Assembly (NCBI GenBank): GCA_013214355.1
Contig: JABSSL010000090.1
Location: forward strand, 1 to 64,000
Source: Saprospiraceae bacterium
Lineage (GTDB): Bacteria; Bacteroidota; Bacteroidia; Chitinophagales; Saprospiraceae
DNA length: 64,000 nt
Direction: 5' to 3'
Below are positions 45,405 through 54,439 of this stretch, piece after piece. Position numbers and translations under genes: made by a program. The notes below the pieces were generated by a model. The model saw only the letters and a program-made list of their open reading frames with translations, searched no databases and was not told the origin of the DNA. Numbering within the stretch: position 1 is the first letter of the stretch; every line of letters starts with the position of its first letter.

Positions 45405-45428
45405 TGTAATTTGTGAATTACAAATATA
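45405..45428 (-). promoter_or_regulatory. panB promoter box and inverted repeat
   Basis: TATATTTG on the minus strand (45421-45428) matches TAnnTTTG. Overlapping its downstream edge, TGTAATT (45405-45411) pairs perfectly with AATTACA (45416-45422), a 4-nt spacer apart, at the expected transcription start. The repeat could be an operator. The rest of the 370-bp gap to 45736 shows no ORF or strong structure. Confidence 0.4.
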
Positions 45429-45736
45429 TGTCTGATGGGATTGGTAGGTGTCTCTGTCGCTAATTTACAATAGAATGCGGTATCCATGCTTTTGTTTATG
45501 AGAAAACCTGAGAAGCCCACATCCCATTCTTTATTGTCTATTGTTTCAACGGCTGTAAGTTATCAAAATCTGACAGAGGATGGAAAAGGGCTGCTACTTT
45601 TGTTTTGCTTGGACCAGTCTGGTAGCTGACTCAAAAGGAGGAAATAGCCTTGAGATATTCTAGTACCTTTGGGCGTAATTTTATCCCATATTGCGGCGTT
45701 TGTTTGGCAGCCAATTGACTTTTATCCAGAAATCAG

Positions 45737-46780
45737 ATGTTGAAAGTGAAAATTAAATTCAAGGGTTTCCTCTTTCCTCTTACAAAACTTATTCCGATCA
45801 CCGGAGTAATGCTCTGTGCTTTGAGTTGTTCTACGGATTTTGATATTGAAGCAGAATGGAAAGATATCCCTATCGTTTACGGATTCCTATCTACTCAGGA
45901 TACGGCTCATTATATCCGAGTGGAGAAAGCTTTTCTCGAACCCGGAGGAAATGCCTTGGAGATTGCCCAGCTTGCTGATTCTCTTTATTATGATCCTAGT
46001 GTTACTATCGCATTGGAAAAAATAAATACAGGGGAGCGATTCCTGATGGACAGGGTAGATGGCAATCTAGAAGGCTATACCCGCATAGAGGGTCCCTTTG
46101 CGACGGCCCCCAATATCTTATATAAGATTGCAAAATCTGCGATAAATCTAAAATCAGAAGACGAGGTACGTTTGGTGATTGAAAGGGGAGACAATTTGGA
46201 ACCTGTTACAGCGGAGACGACGGTTATCGGCGACCTTGAACTACTAGAAAATCTACCTCGGGATCCAGTTAATTTTGGGGCTTACAATACAGAGTTGCGC
46301 CTTGGCTGGGAGGTTTCTCCTGCGGCGCGTCTCTTCGATCTACGCTTTTTGCTACATTATCGAGAATCGGATCCAAATCAGACCAGTAATTTACTACCCA
46401 AAACACTGGAATTTATTTTGAGTCGTTCCATTGAACGAGAAAATGAGAGTATCCGGGTGAGTTATTTTCTTCGATCCGGCGATTTTTTCCAATTCCTTGG
46501 ATCAGCTTTACCGGTTCTCTCCGCTGGATTTAGGGTTTTTGACGGCATTGATATCCAAGTTGTCGGAGCAGGAGAAGAATTTTTGGAGTTGACTAAAATT
46601 GGTCAAGCGAATTTAGGGATTACGAGCGCCAATGAAGTGCCGATTTACACTAATCTATCGGAGGGAAGAGGAATATTCTCCTCTAAAGCCACGTCTATTC
46701 GAGAAGGCTTATCCCTCGGTCCAGTATCTCTGGATAGTTTACAGAATGGCGTGTTTACGCGCGATTTAGGATTTCAATAA
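45737..46780 (+). CDS. Putative lipoprotein of unknown function
   Basis: A 347-residue protein with an N-terminal hydrophobic segment (about 9-30) ending ALSC, a slightly off-consensus lipobox with the cysteine near residue 31. The mature part begins STDFDIEAEWKDIPIVYGFLSTQDTAHYIRVEKAFL, read in pieces, a pattern I know from unnamed Bacteroidota lipoproteins and that recalls DUF4249. It is beta-rich throughout with no catalytic motif. It stands alone between panB and dnaK on the plus strand. I do not recognise a function. Confidence 0.65.
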   Translation: MLKVKIKFKGFLFPLTKLIPITGVMLCALSCSTDFDIEAEWKDIPIVYGFLSTQDTAHYIRVEKAFLEPGGNALEIAQLADSLYYDPSVTIALEKINTGERFLMDRVDGNLEGYTRIEGPFATAPNILYKIAKSAINLKSEDEVRLVIERGDNLEPVTAETTVIGDLELLENLPRDPVNFGAYNTELRLGWEVSPAARLFDLRFLLHYRESDPNQTSNLLPKTLEFILSRSIERENESIRVSYFLRSGDFFQFLGSALPVLSAGFRVFDGIDIQVVGAGEEFLELTKIGQANLGITSANEVPIYTNLSEGRGIFSSKATSIREGLSLGPVSLDSLQNGVFTRDLGFQ

Positions 46781-46791
46781 TGCCTTTCTCT

Positions 46792-46868
46792 GCCGTTTTG
46801 TCACCCCTTTTCTGCCATTTCGAAAGTATTGTCAGGCCAATTTGGCCTAAAGGGCCGTTTTGTCACCC
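46792..46868 (+). repeat. Direct repeat upstream of dnaK
   Basis: GCCGTTTTGTCACCC occurs twice exactly, at 46792-46806 and 46854-46868, start points 62 bp apart. A degenerate relative (TGCCATTTCGAAAGTATTGTCA) lies between them, and a near-palindrome GGCCAATTTGGCC at 46835-46847. The second copy ends 20 bp before the sigma54 -24 element, so the repeats are candidate binding sites for an activator of dnaK. Confidence 0.5.
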
Positions 46869-46888
46869 AAAAAGTAGTGAAATTGAAT

Positions 46889-46904
46889 TGGCATATCGCT
46901 TGCT
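46889..46904 (+). promoter_or_regulatory. Near-consensus sigma54 promoter of dnaK
   Basis: TGGCAT-ATCGC-TTGCT: the invariant GG (-24) and GC (-12) are at the correct 10-bp spacing, and TGGCA and TTGCW match the consensus. It lies 52 bp upstream of the dnaK ATG in the 175-bp gap. It was read by eye; a search for other such sites in the intergenic parts of the window found none. Confidence 0.55.
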
Positions 46905-46955
46905 ATAGGGTTAAGCGTATAATCCGTTTTGAACTAACTAAAAATACAACATAAC

Positions 46956-48893
46956 ATGGGTAAAATTATAGGTATTGACCTGGGTACAACGAACTCCTGT
47001 GTAGCTGTGATGGAGGGGAATGAACCGGTGGTGATTCCCAATGACGAGGGTAGAAGAACTACACCTTCTGTTGTTGCCTTTATGGACAATGGTGAAAGGA
47101 AGATCGGTGACCCTGCCAAGCGCCAGGCCATTACCAATCCAACGCGTACAATCTCATCTATTAAGCGTTTTATGGGAACGCGCTTTTCTGAGGTTTCAAG
47201 TGATGTAGGGCGAATCGCGTACAAGGCCGTAAAGGGAGATAATGACACAGTGAGAGTGGATATCGAGGGTCGCTTGTACACGCCACAAGAGATTTCAGCT
47301 ATGGTACTTCAGAAAATGAAGAAAGTAGCAGAAGACTTTTTGGGGCAAGAGGTGACAGAGGCAGTCGTGACAGTACCTGCGTACTTTAATGACTCTCAAC
47401 GCCAAGCAACGAAGGAAGCTGGTGAAATTGCAGGCTTGACGATCAAGCGTATTATCAATGAACCTACGGCAGCAGCATTGGCTTACGGTTTGGATAAGCG
47501 CAATAAAGATATGACTATCGCTGTATTTGACTTGGGTGGTGGTACATTTGATATTTCTATCCTTGAGCTAGGAGATGGCGTTTTCGAAGTAAAGTCTACT
47601 AATGGTGATACACACCTAGGTGGAGATGACTTTGATCATATCATTATCGACTGGTTGGCAGATACATTCAAAGATCAAGAAGGAATGGATCTTCGTAAAG
47701 ATCCAATGGCACTTCAACGTTTGAAAGATGCAGCGGAGAAAGCTAAGATCGAATTGTCATCTTCAACGGAAACAGAAGTAAATCTACCCTATATCACAGC
47801 TGTAGACGGTGTGCCTAAGCACTTGGTTGTAAAATTGTCTCGTGCTAAGTTCGAACAATTGGCAGATAGCTTGGTAGAACGCACCTTGATTCCTTGCCAA
47901 GAGGCATTGAAAGATGCAGGGTTAGAAAAGAGTGAAATCGACGAAATCATCCTAGTAGGGGGTTCAACTCGTATCCCTCGTATCCAAACAGCGGTTGAGG
48001 AGTTCTTCGGTAAAAAGCCTAATAAAGGGGTAAACCCTGATGAGGTGGTAGCTGTAGGTGCTTCGATCCAAGGTGGTGTATTGAGTGGAGATGTACAGGA
48101 TGTATTGCTACTAGACGTTACTCCTCTTTCTCTAGGTATCGAGACGATGGGTGGTGTGTATGATGTGGTAATCGAAGCGAACTCAACTATTCCTACGAAG
48201 AAAGCGAAGACTTATTCCACGGCTGCGGACAATCAGCCTTCGGTAGAGATTCATATCCTACAAGGAGAACGTCCAATGGCAACAGATAACCGCTCAGTCG
48301 GTCGATTTATCTTAGACGGAATTCCACCTTCACCAAGAGGTATGCCTCAAATCGAAGTTACTTTCGATATCGATGCCAATGGGATCTTGAGCGTTTCCGC
48401 AAAAGATAAGGGTACAGGTAAAGAGCAAAATATCAGAATTGAAGCTTCTACTGGATTGTCCAAAGAGGAAATCGAAAAAATGAAGGCAGAAGCCGCTGCT
48501 AATGCAGATACGGATAAGCAAGCTCGCGAAAGAGTTGACAAGATCAATACAGCGGATTCTTTGATCTTCCAGACAGAAAAGCAGTTGAAGGAATTCGGAG
48601 ATAAAGTCCCTGAAGATAAGAAAGGACCGATCGAAGCAGCTTTGAATGACCTGAAAGAAGCGCACAAAGCGCAAGATCTTGATAAGATCGATAGTGCAAG
48701 TGCAGCGCTGAATACCGCATGGCAGGCAGCTAGCCAAGAAATTTACCAAGCCACTCAGGAAGCAGGAGCGAATGCAGGTGGTGCAGGACCTGATGCGACC
48801 GCAGATGCAGGTGGTGCAGGAGCTGGAGCCAGTGGAAATGATGCTGAAGATGTAACAGATGTCGAATACGAAGAAGTAGACGACAAGAAGTAA
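46956..48893 (+). CDS. dnaK: Chaperone DnaK (Hsp70)
   Basis: A 645-residue Hsp70. Nucleotide-binding signatures [17 protein letters not shown] (4-20), [14 protein letters not shown] and [13 protein letters not shown] are intact; the substrate-binding domain and lid follow, ending in a Gly/Ala-rich tail (GAGANAGGAG... type) and EEVDDKK. It folds and disaggregates proteins with DnaJ and GrpE, neither of which is adjacent, so dnaK stands as a single-gene unit with its own terminator. Its upstream region has a sigma54-like promoter and repeated 15-mers. Bacteroidota are generally thought to lack the sigma32 heat-shock factor, so this control region is of interest. Confidence 0.97.
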   Translation: MGKIIGIDLGTTNSCVAVMEGNEPVVIPNDEGRRTTPSVVAFMDNGERKIGDPAKRQAITNPTRTISSIKRFMGTRFSEVSSDVGRIAYKAVKGDNDTVRVDIEGRLYTPQEISAMVLQKMKKVAEDFLGQEVTEAVVTVPAYFNDSQRQATKEAGEIAGLTIKRIINEPTAAALAYGLDKRNKDMTIAVFDLGGGTFDISILELGDGVFEVKSTNGDTHLGGDDFDHIIIDWLADTFKDQEGMDLRKDPMALQRLKDAAEKAKIELSSSTETEVNLPYITAVDGVPKHLVVKLSRAKFEQLADSLVERTLIPCQEALKDAGLEKSEIDEIILVGGSTRIPRIQTAVEEFFGKKPNKGVNPDEVVAVGASIQGGVLSGDVQDVLLLDVTPLSLGIETMGGVYDVVIEANSTIPTKKAKTYSTAADNQPSVEIHILQGERPMATDNRSVGRFILDGIPPSPRGMPQIEVTFDIDANGILSVSAKDKGTGKEQNIRIEASTGLSKEEIEKMKAEAAANADTDKQARERVDKINTADSLIFQTEKQLKEFGDKVPEDKKGPIEAALNDLKEAHKAQDLDKIDSASAALNTAWQAASQEIYQATQEAGANAGGAGPDATADAGGAGAGASGNDAEDVTDVEYEEVDDKK

Positions 48894-48939
48894 ATCGAAG
48901 TAAGATACCGTTCAATGAATAGTTGAATGGTGATAAATA

Positions 48940-48974
48940 AAAAGGGGTATCGAATTCGTTTCGATACCCCTTTT
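48940..48974 (+). terminator. dnaK terminator
   Basis: A perfect 15-bp stem: AAAAGGGGTATCGAA (48940-48954) and TTCGATACCCCTTTT (48960-48974), with a 5-nt loop. It lies 47 bp after the dnaK stop. The flanking A and T tracts would let it work in both directions. Confidence 0.88.
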
Positions 48975-48980
48975 ATTGTA

Positions 48981-49142
48981 AGAAGTTGTCTAAAAATGTC
49001 TCACTGGCCGCGATGAAGTGCTTTTCGACTCACTCTTCGGTTTTTTATCGCCACGTAGCGCTGCTATGCGACTCTAAAAAAGCCTCAATTGAGCCAAAAA
49101 TCATCTCCATTTCGACTCAGCAGACATTCTTGAACAACTTCT
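48981..49142 (-). repeat. 162-bp-class palindromic repeat, copy A
   Basis: A 162-bp element with terminal inverted repeats of 21 bp, 18 matching (48981-49001 against 49122-49142; outer word AGAAGTTGT). It lies 6 bp after the dnaK terminator, between convergent dnaK and pntB. Core words TAGCGCTGCTAT (49056-49067) and AGCCTCAATTG (49081-49091) are the reverse complements of the core of copy B at 3371-3533, with identical 13-bp spacing. The centre can fold through TTTTTTATCGCC/GCGACTCTAAAAAA. There is no coding sequence and no clear target-site duplication. Confidence 0.7.
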
Positions 49143-49184
49143 ATAAGGTATATTGATAAAGTCGTCTTACTTCTAGGTCCTAAC

Positions 49185-50576
49185 TTATAGGTTCTTTAGT
49201 TCACTGACGACTTTGCCCAAAGAGTCCTTGGCATCTCCAAACAACATTCTATTCTTATCGTGGAAGAACAGTGGATTTTGGATACCTGCGTATCCCGGAC
49301 TCATACTTCGTTTCAAGACAATCACGTGCTTGGCTTCCCATACATTTAGTACGGGCATACCATAGATTGGACTACCTGGATCATCTAAAGCAGATGGATT
49401 TACCACATCGTTGGCACCCACAACTACTACGATATCCGTGTTAGGTAGCGCGTCGTTAGCATCATCCAAGTCCAGTAGTTTAGGGTAAGGCACATCGGCC
49501 TCCGCCAATAGTACGTTCATGTGCCCAGGCATACGACCCGCTACCGGGTGAATGGCATACTTTACATCCACTCCATTGGCTTCCAACAAATCATCCACCT
49601 CTTTACACACCTTCTGTGCCTGTGCAACAGCCAATCCGTAACCCGGTACAATCATGACAGATTGTGAGTAGTACAGTTGAATAGCTGCGTCATTGATCGT
49701 CACTTCTTTGGCTACCTGATCACCGGTACCTTTCGCGGCACTGCTGCCGCCACCTCCGAAACCACCCACCAAAACATTCAAGAGGGAACGGTTCATGGCT
49801 TCGCACATTAGAACGGTCAAGATTGTCCCAGAAGCTCCGACCAGAATACCGCCCACCAACATCAATTGGTTACCGTATATCAAACCTGCCGCAGCAGCCG
49901 AAAGTCCGGTAAATGAGTTCAATAGGGAAATCACTACCGGCATATCTGCACCGCCGATCGGCGCTACAAAAGAAAATCCATATACCAAGGTTAAGCCCAA
50001 GAAGGTAAGTAGTAGCCCTAGGCTCATCTCTGCTCCTTGCAAGTAGAGCAAAACACCAACCACCAAAGTACCAACCAACAAGACCATATTGATGATGTTA
50101 TGTTTCGGTAGGGTAATCGTGCTGTCCCAGACTAGACCTTGTAATTTTGCGAAAGCGAGTAAACTACCGGTAAAAGCTACTCCGCCGATTAGTAAGGTTA
50201 GCAAAGCAATGCCAATGCCCCCGGCTGTTGGATTTGACATATTTACTAATTCGACCATAGCCAATACCACCGCACACGCACCTCCCAATCCATTGAAGAT
50301 CGAGACCATCTGTGGCATCGCGGTCATTTGAATTCTTCTAGCAGAAATACCACCAGCTACAGCCCCTACGGCAATACCGCCGATGATCCAACCATAGTTG
50401 TTATTGGCGCCCTCAAGAGGAGCTACCAAAGCGGCAATGATAGCAAGCCCCATTCCAACCCCGGCATATATATTACCTCTTCGGGCGGTGTCTGGAGAAC
50501 TCAAAAGGCGCAAGCCCCAGACAAAACCTACTGCTCCTAGCAGATAGGCTAGATTGATAAAAAAATCGATTGCCAT
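49185..50576 (-). CDS. pntB: NAD(P) transhydrogenase subunit beta
   Basis: A 463-residue PntB with about eight to nine transmembrane helices (1-275) and an NADP-binding C-terminal domain (about 290-463): VMIVPGYGLAVAQAQ, YAIHPVAGRMPGHMNVLLAEA and VVVGANDVVNP are family signatures. It couples hydride transfer between NADH and NADP+ to proton movement at the inner membrane. It is the last gene of a three-gene pntA1-pntA2-pntB operon (3 bp after pntA2). Confidence 0.96.
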   Translation of the reverse strand: MAIDFFINLAYLLGAVGFVWGLRLLSSPDTARRGNIYAGVGMGLAIIAALVAPLEGANNNYGWIIGGIAVGAVAGGISARRIQMTAMPQMVSIFNGLGGACAVVLAMVELVNMSNPTAGGIGIALLTLLIGGVAFTGSLLAFAKLQGLVWDSTITLPKHNIINMVLLVGTLVVGVLLYLQGAEMSLGLLLTFLGLTLVYGFSFVAPIGGADMPVVISLLNSFTGLSAAAAGLIYGNQLMLVGGILVGASGTILTVLMCEAMNRSLLNVLVGGFGGGGSSAAKGTGDQVAKEVTINDAAIQLYYSQSVMIVPGYGLAVAQAQKVCKEVDDLLEANGVDVKYAIHPVAGRMPGHMNVLLAEADVPYPKLLDLDDANDALPNTDIVVVVGANDVVNPSALDDPGSPIYGMPVLNVWEAKHVIVLKRSMSPGYAGIQNPLFFHDKNRMLFGDAKDSLGKVVSELKNL

Positions 50577-50579
50577 TTC

Positions 50580-50897
50580 TTATTTTTTTGCTTTTTTCTT
50601 TTTGAACATTTCTAACATACGGTCCGTCACCGCAAAACCACCGGCTACATTAACCATACCCAGCACTACCCCGAGGAAACCCAAGCTTAGGGTCAAATAG
50701 TCATCGGGTTCAGCCTGTCTGATTAATAGGATGGCTCCAATAATAACCACTCCACTGATTGCATTAGCTCCTGACATCAGCGGTGTATGCAGTACGGTAG
50801 GTACTTTAGAAATTACCTCAAAACCCAAAATGATCGTGAAGATCAATAGGTAGATCAGCAGTAGGTTTTCGTTAAAGAATTGATAGATAGTATCCAT
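50580..50897 (-). CDS. pntA2: NAD(P) transhydrogenase subunit alpha part 2
   Basis: A 105-residue membrane protein with three helices (about 12-28, 45-62 and 68-90), the equivalent of the C-terminal membrane part of E. coli PntA. VPTVLHTPLMSGANAISGVV is the conserved first segment. The split-alpha arrangement is the Rhodospirillum type and normal in many bacteria. It lies between pntA1 and pntB with very short gaps. Confidence 0.95.
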   Translation of the reverse strand: MDTIYQFFNENLLLIYLLIFTIILGFEVISKVPTVLHTPLMSGANAISGVVIIGAILLIRQAEPDDYLTLSLGFLGVVLGMVNVAGGFAVTDRMLEMFKKKKAKK

Positions 50898-50919
50898 GTT
50901 ATTGTATCGTTTCAGCAGA

Positions 50920-52008
50920 TTAAGCAGGCTTATCGGCTGTAATTAAGGCTGATGCAATGATTTCATTCTCCATGTCCAAGTTGAGCTGGTTCTCCTTCAT
51001 CCACACCTTCGCAAAGTTGAGGAGGTTATTGCTGTATAGGAAGCTAGCATCCTGTGGCATCAATGAGGCTAAACTGGAATTACCTTGGATGTACACCCCA
51101 TTATGTTGGATGACTTTCAAGTCTTCCGTTAGCTCACAGTTTCCCCCAGTAGAGGAAGCTAGGTCAACGATGACCGAACCTGGTTTCATCTTTTCAACCG
51201 TTTCCTTAGGAACAAGGATAGGTGCTTTACGCCCTCTTACCTGAGCCGTAGTTACAATCACATCAGACTTCATGGCACGAGCTTGTACTTCAGCCCGCTG
51301 GCGTTTGATAAACTCTTCACTCTGCTGCACACCATAACCTCCAGCTCCCTTATCTTCCACCGCACCTTCGACTTCCACAAACTTGGCCCCCAAACTTAGT
51401 ACTTCCTCTTTGGCTGCACTACGGGTATCAAAGGCTTCTACCTGCGCACCCAAACGCCTGGCTGTGGCGATGGCTTGCAGACCAGCAACTCCTGCTCCAA
51501 GCACTAGGACTTTGGAGGGCTTAATGCTCCCCGCCGCCGTAATCATCATGGGAAAGTACCGAGGTAAGAGAGAGGCAGCTTCCAGGATAGCTTTGTAACC
51601 TGCAATAGAAGCCATGGAAGAAAGAACATCCATAGATTGCGCCAAGGTAGTCCGAGGAATCATGTCCAGACTAAAGGCACGAAGACCCAGCTCTTTGAGC
51701 TTGCCGGTGATGTCTGCATCAGCGAAGGGTTGGAATTGAGAAATGACCAAAGTATCCTTCGCCAGGCTCTTCATTTCGGCCTCTGCTAGGGGATGAATAC
51801 TTACGGCAATCTCCGCCTCTTTGAGCAATTCCGACCTGCTTTTCACCTGCGCGCCTTTTTCTTCATACTCTGCATCAGAATACAAAGCCTCTTGGCCTGC
51901 ACCAGCTTCAATTAAGATCTCCAAGCCCAAATCCTTGAGTTTAGGAATGGTCGAGGGAACGACGGCGACACGCCTGTCGATTTCTTCTTTAAAAACAGCA
52001 AATTTCAT
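50920..52008 (-). CDS. pntA: NAD(P) transhydrogenase subunit alpha part 1
   Basis: A 362-residue soluble NAD(H)-binding subunit related to alanine dehydrogenase. VLVLGAGVAGLQAIATARRLGA is the Rossmann loop (read in pieces), followed by VEAFDTRSA, and the conserved start reads EIDRRVAVVPSTIPKLKDLG. It binds NADH on the cytoplasmic face of the PntA2-PntB membrane part. It is first gene of the operon; its upstream 347 bp hold a long imperfect inverted repeat nearer msrA. Confidence 0.96.
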   Translation of the reverse strand: MKFAVFKEEIDRRVAVVPSTIPKLKDLGLEILIEAGAGQEALYSDAEYEEKGAQVKSRSELLKEAEIAVSIHPLAEAEMKSLAKDTLVISQFQPFADADITGKLKELGLRAFSLDMIPRTTLAQSMDVLSSMASIAGYKAILEAASLLPRYFPMMITAAGSIKPSKVLVLGAGVAGLQAIATARRLGAQVEAFDTRSAAKEEVLSLGAKFVEVEGAVEDKGAGGYGVQQSEEFIKRQRAEVQARAMKSDVIVTTAQVRGRKAPILVPKETVEKMKPGSVIVDLASSTGGNCELTEDLKVIQHNGVYIQGNSSLASLMPQDASFLYSNNLLNFAKVWMKENQLNLDMENEIIASALITADKPA

Positions 52009-52268
52009 AATAATGTATGGCCTTTGGTGGTGAAAATAACTAAAATTTCGATTTTTGGCCTAATCGCAGTATATCTGAAAAATTATTTGGTAGGAACTGC
52101 CTTCAGCTGGAAGGTCTTGAGTGAACAAATAAAAGAAAAAAATTGGAAAGTGGTAGCTATGTGAACGCTAAATTCACGCTAGACAATTGCTAAGCAAGTC
52201 GCTATCTATGGACGGTAAGGATGGTAAATAGTAGACTAGAAATAGTTCTCTATAGAATGGAAAGATCT

Positions 52269-52330
52269 AATGGCCAGGGACTTAAGCTTGGGCCTAAGAC
52301 TAGTAGGGAAGTCTTAAGTCGCTGACCATT
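52269..52330. repeat. Long imperfect inverted repeat downstream of msrA
   Basis: AATGGCCAGGGACTTAAG (52269-52286) and CTTAAGTCGCTGACCATT (52313-52330) pair at 16 of 18 positions. Within the loop TAAGACT pairs with AGTCTTA, overlapping the outer arm, so two competing hairpins are possible. It ends 26 bp from the msrA stop and may be its terminator, although no T tract follows on the minus strand. The remainder of the 347-bp gap 52009-52355 is AT-rich with no ORF. Confidence 0.5.
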
Positions 52331-52355
52331 TTTAGGTGTCTCGCAGGAACGAAAA

Positions 52356-52907
52356 TTAGGCTTCTTTGAGTTTATGTGAAAATTCCTTTTGTAGCTTCTT
52401 CACTTTCGGTGTGATGACGAAGGTGCAATAGGGGTTGCGGTTGCCCACATTGTTGTAGTAATTCAGATGGTAATCCTCTGCTTGATAAAACTTCTCTAGC
52501 GGACTTAATTCTGTCACGATTGGATTAGACCAAAGCTTTGGCGCTACCTGCTGAATGGATTCTTCCGCAATCTGTTTCTGTGTATCGTCATGATAGAAAA
52601 TGGCCGAACGATATTGCGGACCAACATCATTTCCCTGTCGATTGAGTGTGGTTGGATCATGGGCGCTCCAAAATACCTCTAGTATCTCAGCATAGCTTAT
52701 TACTGTTGGATCAAAGTGCACTTGTACTACTTCAACATGCTTAGTAGTTCCAGAACATACCGCTTTGTAGTTGGCATTTTCAGCAGTGCCTCCGGCGTAG
52801 CCCGATACCACTTTATTTACTCCTTGTAGCCTTTGTACCACTGCTTCCACACACCAAAAACATCCTCCACCTAAAGTGGCGATCTCTTCTTTATGATTTG
52901 TATTCAT
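52356..52907 (-). CDS. msrA: Peptide methionine sulfoxide reductase MsrA
   Basis: A 183-residue MsrA, reducing methionine-S-sulfoxide in proteins. GGGCFWCVEAVVQRL (about 13-27) carries the catalytic C16; VVSGYAGG, QYRSAIFYH and AEDYHLNYY are further family motifs. No MsrB domain is fused. There is no signal peptide, so it is cytoplasmic. It lies 42 bp downstream of mqnA on the same strand. Confidence 0.96.
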   Translation of the reverse strand: MNTNHKEEIATLGGGCFWCVEAVVQRLQGVNKVVSGYAGGTAENANYKAVCSGTTKHVEVVQVHFDPTVISYAEILEVFWSAHDPTTLNRQGNDVGPQYRSAIFYHDDTQKQIAEESIQQVAPKLWSNPIVTELSPLEKFYQAEDYHLNYYNNVGNRNPYCTFVITPKVKKLQKEFSHKLKEA

Positions 52908-52949
52908 TGCTTGAATTTATACAAAAAAACACCTATGCCAGGCAAATGT

Positions 52950-53732
52950 TTAACCTAAGAGACTATATGCAGAGGAGCCCGTTTCTTTCTGGGCTTTTAA
53001 ATGCTGGAGGAACAACTTCAGCGCCTCTTTTTTTGAAGTATCTAATTCGTAGCTAATGTATTGCGTGAAGTATTCTTTGAGGTCAAAACCAGAGCCCGGT
53101 TGCGGCAGGATATAGGTCAATTCTGGGATGGCATCAATTCCCATCCGCAAGGCCTGATTGAAACGATCAACGAAGTCTTTGGGTAAGGGCCGACGACTCA
53201 CCCAAGCCGCGAAGACGAAGGGAAGCCCCGTGAAGTCCATCCAAGCTTTTCCTAAATCGTAGAAATAAGGGAATTGTTCGTGTAGCCCCATGGTCCGGTC
53301 ACCAATGATTACCCCTCCGGTAGAACCTTGGATATCATCAATATAACCTTCCGTGGCGTGGATAAATGTCGGGTTAAGCTGCCAATGTTGCCTTACCAGA
53401 ATCTTGGCCAATTCTACTGAAGTTCTAGAATGAAAGTCGAGGTAAATTTTTGTGAGTTTGGATAAAGGTTGGCGTGAAAATATGCCTACGGTCTTCACCG
53501 CCCCTTCTGTGCCAATACAATAATCGGAGATAATTTCAGCATTTGGAATTTCGGGGATAGTAGCTACGGGCACGAGGCCCAGATCTACTTCTCCTTGCTG
53601 TAATTTCCTGGCACATTCCGAAGGAATATCCAATTGCAAGTCAATATCCTTAGCAATATCACTCTTGAACAAGCCATAGAGGAGCGGCTTCGTATTCAGG
53701 TAGCTTACTGCAGTGATTTGAATCTTACTCAT
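52950..53732 (-). CDS. mqnA: Chorismate dehydratase MqnA
   Basis: A 260-residue MqnA with a periplasmic-binding-protein-like fold. VSYLNTKPLLYGL near the start, GLVPVATIPEIPNA, YLDFHSRTSVELAKIL and FVFAAWVSRR are recognisable family segments. It makes 3-enolpyruvyl-benzoate from chorismate, the first step of the futalosine route to menaquinone. It is the third gene of mqnE-phosphatase-mqnA, 11 bp after the phosphatase gene. Confidence 0.93.
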   Translation of the reverse strand: MSKIQITAVSYLNTKPLLYGLFKSDIAKDIDLQLDIPSECARKLQQGEVDLGLVPVATIPEIPNAEIISDYCIGTEGAVKTVGIFSRQPLSKLTKIYLDFHSRTSVELAKILVRQHWQLNPTFIHATEGYIDDIQGSTGGVIIGDRTMGLHEQFPYFYDLGKAWMDFTGLPFVFAAWVSRRPLPKDFVDRFNQALRMGIDAIPELTYILPQPGSGFDLKEYFTQYISYELDTSKKEALKLFLQHLKAQKETGSSAYSLLG

Positions 53733-53743
53733 AGGCTTCTCTA

Positions 53744-54376
53744 TTACAGCCCTTCTACTTGGAAGGCCGTCAAATGTGATGTATCATTTTCTGCCAAAAA
53801 GTTAAATTGGATATTCTCTTGTTGGACCTGCCACAAACCGGTATTGCTGTGATGAAATCTATTCATTTCTGTTAAAGGCACGTCTTTTAGCAAGCAGATT
53901 AAGGCACGCATGGTGCGACCGTGCGCGCATACTAAGAGCAAAGACTCTTCACGTTGCCGCAAATGCTGTACAAATTGCTCGACTCGCGCTCCTAGTTCCG
54001 CTGCACTTTCTCCCTCTGGAATTCTTGCATCCAAATTTCCACTATTCCAATGAGCCATCAGTTCTCTGTAAGACTCTCGCATACTGGGTTCTCCTTTCTT
54101 ACCTTCGTGGATGCCCCAACTGATTTCATTGATCTCTGCGAACTGCTCCCACTGAATTCCTTTATTGATAAAATGGGCCATGGTCTGGTGAGTCCGCTGT
54201 AACTTGGAGGTCAGTACCGCCTCAAAATTAAGATGGGAGTAGTGGCGATAGAAAGCCAAGGCTTGTTCCTTCCCCAGTGCATTTAAAGACGTATCTACTC
54301 CTTGACCCTGGACAATTCCTTGCCGATTGAAATCCGTTTCTCCGTGTCTAACAATGAAGACCTTCTTGTTACTCAT
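53744..54376 (-). CDS. Histidine phosphatase (phosphoglycerate mutase-like) superfamily protein
   Basis: A 210-residue protein with the RHGE motif at residues 10-13 (FIVRHGETDFNRQG), the second histidine in LLVCAHGRTMRAL and the arginine-bearing LQRTHQTM, so the active site is complete. The substrate is unknown; related proteins include alpha-ribazole phosphatase and cofactor-dependent mutase. It lies between mqnE and mqnA in the same operon, which hints at a link to quinone synthesis, but no step of the futalosine pathway needs such a phosphatase. Confidence 0.88.
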   Translation of the reverse strand: MSNKKVFIVRHGETDFNRQGIVQGQGVDTSLNALGKEQALAFYRHYSHLNFEAVLTSKLQRTHQTMAHFINKGIQWEQFAEINEISWGIHEGKKGEPSMRESYRELMAHWNSGNLDARIPEGESAAELGARVEQFVQHLRQREESLLLVCAHGRTMRALICLLKDVPLTEMNRFHHSNTGLWQVQQENIQFNFLAENDTSHLTAFQVEGL

Positions 54377-54439
54377 ATGATTTGGGGGTAGATATTTTTT
54401 CTCTTTGTTGATTATTCACTTTTGATCTAAGTGGCCCAC

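Noticed and set aside
49185-52008. Transhydrogenase alpha gene split into two reading frames
   Set aside because: The pntA1/pntA2 split is a normal arrangement in many bacteria and not a frameshift.
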